This document shows positions 21,613-28,809 of a stretch of 30,834 nucleotides of DNA, piece after piece (position 1 is the stretch's first letter; every line of letters begins with the position of its first letter). The stretch is from positions 1-30,834 of the forward strand of contig DGHP01000157.1 of NCBI GenBank assembly GCA_002392705.1, read 5' to 3'. The notes under the pieces are model-generated. The model ran no database searches. It worked only from the letters and a program-made list of their open reading frames with translations, and was not told where the DNA came from. Position numbers and translations under genes: made by a program. The stretch comes from Lachnospiraceae bacterium UBA3845 (GTDB lineage Bacteria; Bacillota; Clostridia; Lachnospirales; Lachnospiraceae).

Positions 21613-24570
21613 TTATCCCCTCCCGCAGGCTGCGGACGGATCCTGTTTTTGCCGCGTGCCGTCAGCCTGTTCCACGGTCCCGGTTCCGGGATCTTCAAAG
21701 CTTTTTCTGCCCAGCCGGACATCCTCCATCAGCTTTGCCATCTCCCCGGACAGCCCGTCAAAAAGCAGGTTTCTGCCTGATCCGGCCTTCGCCAGATAAT
21801 CGGAGCGGATCTCGCGGCTTGTTCCTTCGACAGCCTCTTTAAGTTCACGCGCCGACATCCTGCGGGCTCCCGCTCCCCATATGATAATCTGCTCCGCATT
21901 GTCGCTGGTTGCCACCGTGATATCCGCCCCGCGGCTGATCCGGTGGACGGCCCGCTCGATATAGCGGTCGGCAGTCTCCGCTTCTTTTGTGTACACGATA
22001 TAGATATTATGATACTTTTCGACGTGCTCTGTGCCGCCTTCCACCCGGTAGGCGTCGAATACGAGGATCAGGTTCATCTTCCTGAAGCCCTGGTAATTGC
22101 TCAGAATATCCGCGAGCTTCGTCCTGGCGCCCGCCATTTCCCTGCCTGCCAGATCTCTCAGCTCGTCCCAGTCAAAGATAATATTGTACCCGTCCACCAG
22201 GAGAAACTCTTCCGTCTCCTCCTTCTTTCTCGGACGATGCAGGCCCGTGGGGCCGCTTCTTCCGCCTCCCGGCCTGTTTTCCCAGTTAATGGAGCTTCCG
22301 GTCAGTTCTTCTCCGATCCTTCTGCGGACCGGGCCGTAGGTACGCTCAAAGATCGCATCCAGCTCCGCGGCCGTCGCTTCCGACTCCCTGAAGCGCTCAT
22401 AGGCGCTTCTGCGGAAAGCTTCCTCCTCCGCGGGCGAAAGAACCCCGTCCGCGCCTTCTGACAGAGAACTCTCCCCGCCCGCAGTGCGCAGAGGCAGGTG
22501 CATATACCCCTCCACCTGATCCCAGGGAACCTCGAATCCGGAGCCGTGGGCGCAGAAGACAGACCATGTGGGATTGCGCAGGTCCCTCTCCGGATCGTAG
22601 GCTGCCTTTTCAATCACTTCCTCCGGATTGTGGCAGGGCCCGTAGCCCCTGGCTGTCAGCTCCAGCCAGCCGCGTCCCGAGGTGTAAGCCCGCACCTGGG
22701 CCTGATAGTTGCGCATGGTGCTGACCGGCGCCCAGCCTGTCAGATGGGCCATCTCACCTTCGATCCCGGGCGGATCCACATGTCCCGCGGCGTTTTCTAT
22801 GTCAAGAAGCGCTCTTCCCACATAGGCGGAGGGAAGATCCAGGGTGAAATTGTAAAAGGGTTCCAGCAGGACGCTCCTGCATTTCATAAGTCCCTGGCGC
22901 AGTGCCCTTCTCGAAGCCTGGCGGAAGTCCCCGCCCACAGTATGCTTGATGTGCGCCTTCCCGGACAGAAGCGTCACCCTGATGTCAGTCAGCTCGGACC
23001 CGGTCAGGACTCCGACCTGCCTGTGCGCGCGCAGGGTGGAGAGGGCAAGTCTCTGCCAGTTCCGGGCCAGCAGATCCGTCGGGCAGTCTGATTCATAGAC
23101 GATCCCGCTGCCCCTCGCGCCGGGTTCCAGAAGCAGATGAACCTCCGCGTAATGGCGCAGGGGCTCAAAGTGTCCTACGCCCTCCGCGCTGTCTTCAATG
23201 GTCTCCCGGTAGACGATCTGTCCGTCCCCGAAGGCGATCTGCGTCCCGTAGCGCTCCTCAAAGAGGCTTTTCAGGATCTCCGTCTGCACTTCCCCCATCA
23301 CCCGGACATGGATCGCGCCGCTGTGTTCCTCCAGCCGGGGCGAAATCTCCGGAATCTCCTCCGCCAGTTCCCTCAGCCTTCCATACATGACAAGCCTGTC
23401 CTCCTCGGGCGGATAGACAAGGTCATAGGAAAGCACCGGCTCGACCGCCGCGGATACACTTTCCGTGCAGGAACCGTAGGTCTGCCCGCAGAAGGAGGCG
23501 GCAAGTCCCGTCACCGCCGCAACCTGGCCCGCGGAGGCCTCCTCCGTCTGGGTAAAGCGGTCTCCGGAGTAGAGCCTGATCTGATTGATCTTCTCCGTCT
23601 GCCCCTCAGATGAATCCTGCGTCCCTGACTCCGTTCCGCAATCCCCGTCCTCTTCCTCACCAAAAGTCTGCGCGCCGGCTCCGTCAGGAGGATTCAGGTG
23701 CCCCGTGACCAGGGCCCTGCTGCGGATTCTTCCTCCGGTAATCTTCAGCCAGCTGAGCCGGTTTCCTTTCTCATCCCTGGAGATCTTGTAGCACAGGGCC
23801 CCGAAATCATCCGGTACTTCTTTCTCCCGGATCAGCATATGCAGGCCGTTCAGGAAAGCCCCCGTGCCTTCCCCCTTCAGGGCTGACCCGAAAAAGCAGG
23901 GAAAAAGTTTTCTGAGTTCAAACAGCTGACGGAGCTCATCATCGGTCAGAACCCCCTTCTCCAGGTAGGCTTCCATGGCCGTCTCATCGCACATGGCGGC
24001 GCTGTCATAAAAATCCTCCAGGCTCCCGCCGCCCCCGTATAAGCTTTTCCCGGCCGGAACAGCCTGCAGTTCTTCACCCGCGGCATCCGTCCAGGGGGTA
24101 AAGGAGACGCAGCGCTCATCCAGCTGCTTCTGCAGCTTCCCCAGCACTTCCCCGGCATCCGCCCCGGGCTGGTCCATCTTATTGACAAAGATCAGGGTCG
24201 GGAGTCTGTAACGCTCAAGCAGCTTCCACAGGGTCATGGTATGGCCCGTCACCCCGTCCGATGCGCTGATCAGAAGAACCGCGCAGTCCGCAATCTGCAG
24301 CGTGCGCTCGGTCTCCGCGGAAAAATCCACATGGCCGGGCGTGTCCAGCAGGGTCAGATCCCTGCCGCCCAGAGGGATCCGGGCCATCTTGGAAAAGATC
24401 GTGATCCCGCGCCTGCGTTCCAGTTCGTGCGTATCCAGGAAGGAATCTCCGTGATCAACCCTGCCCGCCCTGCGGATCACGCCGGTCTCAAGCAGGATCT
24501 GCTCCGCGAGGGTGGTCTTCCCGGCGTCCACATTGGCCAGGACCGCCACACAGATTCCGGTCTGTTTCAT
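21613..24570 (-). CDS. Tet(M)/EF-G-like translational GTPase fused to a YacP/Rae1-type NYN ribonuclease
   Basis: 985 residues. The GTPase domain has ANVDAGKTT (12-20), RRGITI (53-58), DTPGH (76-80), NKMD (130-133) and GSALKG (228-233). Domains II-V continue to about 680, with an acidic low-complexity insertion (293-327). The domain IV tip reads HIKHTVGGDF (540-549) where Tet(M) has its YSPVSTPADF tetracycline-site loop. A linker (690-787) leads to a YacP/Rae1-like NYN domain (788-925): LLVDGYNIIFDW, LILVFDAYRV, TKEAETADRYIE, ATSDNAEQIIIWGAGARRMS. Rae1 cuts mRNA in the ribosomal A site in B. subtilis, so the protein may bring a ribonuclease to ribosomes by GTPase action (inference). AAGGAG lies 8 bases before the ATG. 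Tetracycline resistance is unlikely. Confidence 0.93.
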   Translation of the reverse strand: MKQTGICVAVLANVDAGKTTLAEQILLETGVIRRAGRVDHGDSFLDTHELERRRGITIFSKMARIPLGGRDLTLLDTPGHVDFSAETERTLQIADCAVLLISASDGVTGHTMTLWKLLERYRLPTLIFVNKMDQPGADAGEVLGKLQKQLDERCVSFTPWTDAAGEELQAVPAGKSLYGGGGSLEDFYDSAAMCDETAMEAYLEKGVLTDDELRQLFELRKLFPCFFGSALKGEGTGAFLNGLHMLIREKEVPDDFGALCYKISRDEKGNRLSWLKITGGRIRSRALVTGHLNPPDGAGAQTFGEEEDGDCGTESGTQDSSEGQTEKINQIRLYSGDRFTQTEEASAGQVAAVTGLAASFCGQTYGSCTESVSAAVEPVLSYDLVYPPEEDRLVMYGRLRELAEEIPEISPRLEEHSGAIHVRVMGEVQTEILKSLFEERYGTQIAFGDGQIVYRETIEDSAEGVGHFEPLRHYAEVHLLLEPGARGSGIVYESDCPTDLLARNWQRLALSTLRAHRQVGVLTGSELTDIRVTLLSGKAHIKHTVGGDFRQASRRALRQGLMKCRSVLLEPFYNFTLDLPSAYVGRALLDIENAAGHVDPPGIEGEMAHLTGWAPVSTMRNYQAQVRAYTSGRGWLELTARGYGPCHNPEEVIEKAAYDPERDLRNPTWSVFCAHGSGFEVPWDQVEGYMHLPLRTAGGESSLSEGADGVLSPAEEEAFRRSAYERFRESEATAAELDAIFERTYGPVRRRIGEELTGSSINWENRPGGGRSGPTGLHRPRKKEETEEFLLVDGYNIIFDWDELRDLAGREMAGARTKLADILSNYQGFRKMNLILVFDAYRVEGGTEHVEKYHNIYIVYTKEAETADRYIERAVHRISRGADITVATSDNAEQIIIWGAGARRMSARELKEAVEGTSREIRSDYLAKAGSGRNLLFDGLSGEMAKLMEDVRLGRKSFEDPGTGTVEQADGTRQKQDPSAACGRG

Positions 24571-24671
24571 GCGTTGCTCTCCTTCTTAGATGATATGATG
24601 CCGGGGTCAGAAATCCTGCCCCGCGTCAGGCCTGCCTGTAATATGACCCGCCCCATAATGAGTCTGCCAGC

Positions 24672-25901
24672 TCAGCGGCGGAGCCTGGATCCCAGCAGCA
24701 GCGCCGCGGCAAGAGCAGCCGCCCCGATCAGCATCCAGAGCGCGAAATGATCCGAGGAGCCGCTTCCTTCCAGCGCCTGGGTGACGGGCGTGATCAGGAG
24801 AATGCTGCCAAGGTAAAAGGCGGGCAGAAGCAGGGCAAAGGAATTCTCCGCGTCCCGGTCCAGCCGCACGTCATCGATCAGGATCAGCCGGGGAAATACC
24901 GGCCCCAGCGCCGTGCCGGTCAGGAACTGGCAGGCAAAAAGAACCGTCTGCGAAGGAACACTGTCCCGCAGAAGGATCAGTTCCAGGACCAGGACCAGAA
25001 TCAGCAGGCTGCTGCATAAGGCATAGAGCAGACCGCTCCTGACGCGGGCAGCCGCCGCCGCGGCTCTTCCGCACATCACTCCGGCAGCCGTAAGCAGAAT
25101 ACCGTATACCGTGAAGGAGGAGTCGACGATCTGCGCCCCGCCGGCGGTCACCAGATAATTCTGAGGCCACAGGGCTCCTGCCAGAAGCAGAAAGCCGGTA
25201 AGTCCCGCCGCCAGGTAGGCGGCTCCCATCCTGAGAAGATAATTCTCTTCAATCTTCTCCTCCGCTTCCGCGTCCTGTCCGGTCCGTTCCTTCCGGTCAC
25301 TTTCCCTTTTCCGCAGGTACTCCCTCCTGCGGGCCTCCAGATACCGCACACTGTGCTTTTTCTTGACCGCCATCCGGAGAATCAGGAAAAGCAGCAGGGA
25401 GAGAAGGATCTGAAAGATCGCAAGGAACTGGCATGCCGTTCTCCAGCTGTGGCCGGACCGGATGCCCTGGTCCAGCAGGAAAGCCCCGAAACCGGCGCCG
25501 GCGGCGGAACCTGTGAAAAGGAACATCACACGGCCCGCACTCAGCCTGACAAGCGCCGCGCACAGGAGGGTCAGGCTCATCCCCAGGCCGGCGCCCAGTA
25601 CCGTGATCCACAGGGCCAGGTTCCAGAACACCCGGGAAAGGGAGAAGCCGATCAGGCTCAGTGTCTCCAGACAGACAGCGATCACTGTCAGGTCGAGAAC
25701 ATACTGCCTTTCCTTCAGTTTTTCGCACAGAATACAGGCCGCTGCAGCCCCAAGCACGAGCAGTGTCCGGAGCATGGCGACATAGGGCACCCCCACCGTC
25801 AGATTCACGCTGATTTCATCCCAGAGCACACTGAGTATGCTGACTGGCAGGGCTGCGGCAAAAAATACCAGCAACGTTACGATTGTATATAATCCGGTCA
25901 T
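24672..25901 (-). CDS. MFS-like membrane transporter
   Basis: A 409-residue membrane protein with about 12 hydrophobic helices in two halves, joined by a long charged cytoplasmic loop (about residues 178-222, rich in Arg, Lys and Glu: YLEARRREYLRKRESDRKER). This is the layout of the major facilitator superfamily. No substrate motif could be read. The start ATG overlaps the whiA stop (ATGA), with GAGGAG just upstream in the end of whiA, so the two are translationally coupled. It lies between whiA and the GTPase-NYN gene, 101 bases before the latter; that gap holds a GGGG/CCCC hairpin without a T-run. What it transports, and why it is tied to whiA, is not known. Confidence 0.75.
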   Translation of the reverse strand: MTGLYTIVTLLVFFAAALPVSILSVLWDEISVNLTVGVPYVAMLRTLLVLGAAAACILCEKLKERQYVLDLTVIAVCLETLSLIGFSLSRVFWNLALWITVLGAGLGMSLTLLCAALVRLSAGRVMFLFTGSAAGAGFGAFLLDQGIRSGHSWRTACQFLAIFQILLSLLLFLILRMAVKKKHSVRYLEARRREYLRKRESDRKERTGQDAEAEEKIEENYLLRMGAAYLAAGLTGFLLLAGALWPQNYLVTAGGAQIVDSSFTVYGILLTAAGVMCGRAAAAAARVRSGLLYALCSSLLILVLVLELILLRDSVPSQTVLFACQFLTGTALGPVFPRLILIDDVRLDRDAENSFALLLPAFYLGSILLITPVTQALEGSGSSDHFALWMLIGAAALAAALLLGSRLRR

Positions 25902-26848
25902 GGCTGCTGCTCCTCCCCGCGCAGGCGTGCGGCAAGCTCGCTGAGCCGCTGCAGCCGGTGGTTGACTCCCGATCTCCCGATCGGGGGATCCAGGGCTTCC
26001 CCCAGTTCTCTCAGTGTCGCGTCCGGCATCTTCAGGCGCAGCTCAGCTGCCTCCCTGAGTCCCTGCGGCAGCTGTTCAAGGCCGACGCTGTCCCGCAGAT
26101 AACGGATGTCCTCCGTCTGGCGCACGGACGCGTCCACAGTCTTCATCAGATTTGCCGTCTCACAATTGACTCTCCGGTTCACGGTGCCCGCGATATTGCG
26201 CACGATGCGGGCATTTTCAAGCTTCATCAGGCTCTGGTGGGCCCCCATCAGGCCCAGCGCGTCCGAAATCTGCTCCCCCTCCTTGAGATAGACAACGAGC
26301 TGCTGCTTTAAACGCCGCTTCCTCGGTATGATCCTGGCGTCCAGGGAGAGGGAATTCATGAGGCCCGCCAGAAACTCCGCGTCCTCCTCCTTCTGGCAGA
26401 CGATCTCAAAATGATAGCTCTTCTCGGGATTGTTCACGGAACCCGCGAGCAGGAAGACAGCTCTTAAAAAAGCCTTTCTGCAGCAGGACTTCTGCACCAG
26501 CATTCCGTCCAGCGGCAGGTCCGCAAAAGATCCGCGCTCTGCGGCCTCCTCCATCCGGACCGCGTTCAGGAGGCGGAGGATCTGCTCTTTCTCCCGGATG
26601 AGGACCTTAAATCCCCCGCCCCGGACGCCGCCGGGAAGTCTCAGGGTCAGGACCTCGCACTCGGCAAACTTACTCAGCGCAGATTCAAAGAAGCGGGCGG
26701 CATATTCATTTTCTGTCTGAATACCGGCTCCGTCTTCGCCGATGTACCCGCTGAAATGGAGCATGGCGGCGATGGAGGCGATTCTGCAGTGTCTCGCGCT
26801 GTCCAGGCGGCCGGCCATCTCTTCTTTCACTTCACTGGAAAATGACAT
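25898..26848 (-). CDS. whiA: DNA-binding protein WhiA
   Basis: Conserved regulator of Gram-positive bacteria, needed for sporulation in Streptomyces and acting on cell division and chromosome segregation in Bacillus. The 316 residues are typical. The start MSFSSEVKEEMAGR is the family start. The N-terminal part is a degenerate LAGLIDADG endonuclease fold (ARHCRIASIAAMLHFSGYI, KAFLRAVFLLAGSVNNPEKSYH has the family's SVNNPEKSYH motif). The C-terminal helix-turn-helix region contains RVNCETANLMKTVDAS and the signature GRSGVNHRLQRLSELA. It starts 12 bases after rapZ. In most Firmicutes yvcK sits between rapZ and whiA; here it is absent. Confidence 0.97.
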   Translation of the reverse strand: MSFSSEVKEEMAGRLDSARHCRIASIAAMLHFSGYIGEDGAGIQTENEYAARFFESALSKFAECEVLTLRLPGGVRGGGFKVLIREKEQILRLLNAVRMEEAAERGSFADLPLDGMLVQKSCCRKAFLRAVFLLAGSVNNPEKSYHFEIVCQKEEDAEFLAGLMNSLSLDARIIPRKRRLKQQLVVYLKEGEQISDALGLMGAHQSLMKLENARIVRNIAGTVNRRVNCETANLMKTVDASVRQTEDIRYLRDSVGLEQLPQGLREAAELRLKMPDATLRELGEALDPPIGRSGVNHRLQRLSELAARLRGEEQQP

Positions 26849-26860
26849 CGCAATCCCTCA

Positions 26861-27724
26861 TCAGCGGCTGATGTCCCGGTGCAGAACCACAACCGGATAT
26901 TTTCCTTCTGCCGCGAAATATTCACTCAGCATGTTGGTGACCGTAACCGAGCGGTGTTTGCCGCCCGTGCAGCCCACCGCGATCAGCAGCTGTCTCTTCC
27001 CCTCCGCGAGATAGCGCGGGAAAAGGAATTCCAGAAGATCCGTCAGCTTGAGCAGGAATTCATCCGCCTCCTTCGTCTGGCAGACATAGTCGCGGACCTC
27101 CCTGTCATTTCCGGTCTTGTTCTTCAGATCATCCACATAGAAGGGGTTCGGTAAAAAACGCACGTCAAAAACAAGATCCGCGTCGGCGGGAATCCCATAT
27201 TTATACCCGAAGGAAAGGATAGACACAAAAAGGCTGCTGCTCTCCGGGTTACCGGCAAAGATCCGGTCCAGCTTCCCCCTAAGCTGCCTGGTCAGAAGAT
27301 CACTGGTATCAATCACATAGTCCGCCCTGTTTTTCAGTTCCTCCAGCAGAGCTCTCTCCTTCCGGATCCCGTCTTCTATTCGCCCTTCCTCGGCCAGGGG
27401 ATGCCTGCGCCTTGAGGCCTTGTATCTGCGGACCAGCTGCTCTACGCCGCAGTCCAGAAAAAGAATCTCATAAGCGTATTCCTGCATGGCTCCGAAGAAA
27501 TCCTCCACGCGTGAGGAGCGGTCCCTGTTCTTGTACAGGCTCCTCACATCCAGCCCCAGGGCGACCTTGCTGTACTCCTGGGCGGGGTTTGCCGCTAGTT
27601 CGGCAAATTTGCCGATCAGTTCCAGGGGAAGGTTGTCCACGCAGAAATAGCCTGCGTCCTCCAGCATCTTCAGTGCTTCGGTCTTTCCTGATCCGGACAT
27701 GCCGGTTACGATGACAAATCTCAT
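26861..27724 (-). CDS. rapZ: RNase adapter/nucleotide-binding protein RapZ (YvcJ)
   Basis: P-loop nucleotide-binding protein; in E. coli RapZ presents the small RNA GlmZ to RNase E, while in Firmicutes (YvcJ) its role is less clear and includes GTP hydrolysis. The 287 residues begin at the ATG 27722-27724, 6 bases after GGAGGGA; a longer in-frame start runs into murB. Walker A GMSGSGKT is at 8-15, followed by MLEDAGYFCVDNLPLELI. Later motifs are DVRFLPNPF and the C-terminal IAVGCTGGKHRSVTVTN. It is 40 bases after murB and 12 before whiA, the classic cluster. Confidence 0.96.
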   Translation of the reverse strand: MRFVIVTGMSGSGKTEALKMLEDAGYFCVDNLPLELIGKFAELAANPAQEYSKVALGLDVRSLYKNRDRSSRVEDFFGAMQEYAYEILFLDCGVEQLVRRYKASRRRHPLAEEGRIEDGIRKERALLEELKNRADYVIDTSDLLTRQLRGKLDRIFAGNPESSSLFVSILSFGYKYGIPADADLVFDVRFLPNPFYVDDLKNKTGNDREVRDYVCQTKEADEFLLKLTDLLEFLFPRYLAEGKRQLLIAVGCTGGKHRSVTVTNMLSEYFAAEGKYPVVVLHRDISR

Positions 27725-27764
27725 GTCTGTCCCTCCTGCTTCCCGGTCAATTCTGTCCCGGCTT

Positions 27765-28694
27765 TCAATCAAACCCCAGCATCCTGACCTCAGGCTCCAG
27801 CTCTACGCCGCTCGTCGACAGGACTTCTGTCTTCACATGCTCCATCAGGTCGCGGACATCGGCTGCTGTCGCATGATCTGCATTGACCAGGAAACCGCAG
27901 TGCTTCTCACTGACCATCGCGCCTCCGACCCTGCAGCCACGAAGCCCCGCCTCGTCAATCAGGGCCGCGGCAAAATAACCCTGGGGCCGCTTGAATGTGG
28001 ATCCGGCGCTCGGCAGATCCAGCGGCTGCTTCAGGGTCCGCTTCTGCCGAAGTTCCTCCATCCTGGCGCGGATCTGTTCCGCATCCCCTTTCTTCAGCTT
28101 AAGTACAGCGGAAAGAACCACCAGATTCTCCTTCTGGACAATGCTGGTCCGGTAGGCGAACTGCATCTGTTCTCCGTCAAGTTCTCTGATCTCCCCCTCC
28201 GGAGTGAGCACACGCACAGAAAGGGTGATATCCTTCATCTCTCCCCCGTAGGCGCCGGCGTTCATGGACAGGGCGCCGCCCAGCGTGCCGGGGATGCCGG
28301 ATTCCGGCTCCATGCCGGTCAGGGATTCTTCCATGGCTCTTCTCGCGATGGCGGAAAGCATGGCGCCTGCCTGGGCATGGATCAGTTCCCCTTCTGTCCG
28401 GATCTCATTCATATTCCGGCTGACCTGGACCACGATGCCCCTGTAGCCTTCGTCGCTGACAAGCAGATTGCTGCCGTTCCCCATCACCGTGCAGGGAAGC
28501 TTCTTAGACCTGCACAGTATAAGCACATCCCTGAGTTTCTCCTCATCCGGAGGTATGACAAATACTGTCGCCGGGCCGCCGATCCGGAATGTTGTATGGA
28601 TGCTCATCGCTTCCTCTTCCAGGACCGCTTCAGCCCCGCAGATCCGGCGGATCTGTTCTGCTGCCTCTTTTAACGTGATTTCTTCCCTTATCAT
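27765..28694 (-). CDS. murB: UDP-N-acetylenolpyruvoylglucosamine reductase
   Basis: FAD enzyme that reduces UDP-GlcNAc-enolpyruvate to UDP-MurNAc with NADPH, the second committed step of peptidoglycan precursor synthesis. The 309 residues start at the ATG 28692-28694 (MIREEITLKEAAEQI), with GGGAGAGAA before it; an upstream frame of 94 extra codons lacks homology and is rejected. FAD-binding motifs MGNGSNLLVSDEGYRGIVV (71-89) and GIPGTLGGALSMNAGAYGGE (133-152) are present. The catalytic serine lies in AGSTFKRP (230-237), and the C-terminal domain ends with HVKTEVLSTSGVELEPEVRM. It heads the murB-rapZ-whiA cluster. Confidence 0.97.
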   Translation of the reverse strand: MIREEITLKEAAEQIRRICGAEAVLEEEAMSIHTTFRIGGPATVFVIPPDEEKLRDVLILCRSKKLPCTVMGNGSNLLVSDEGYRGIVVQVSRNMNEIRTEGELIHAQAGAMLSAIARRAMEESLTGMEPESGIPGTLGGALSMNAGAYGGEMKDITLSVRVLTPEGEIRELDGEQMQFAYRTSIVQKENLVVLSAVLKLKKGDAEQIRARMEELRQKRTLKQPLDLPSAGSTFKRPQGYFAAALIDEAGLRGCRVGGAMVSEKHCGFLVNADHATAADVRDLMEHVKTEVLSTSGVELEPEVRMLGFD

Positions 28695-28809
28695 ATTCTC
28701 TCCCGTATTTTTTCCCGCCTGCAGTGCGCTGTCATACCCGCGGCTGGCTTTCTGTCCGTTGCGATTCACGGCCCCCACGTCAGGATACAGGCGCTGTTTC
28801 TGACCGGTT

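Noticed and set aside
21613..24570. Acquired tetracycline-resistance gene tet(M)
   Set aside because: The drug-site loop differs, the protein has a fused nuclease domain and an acidic insertion, and no mobile element flanks it.
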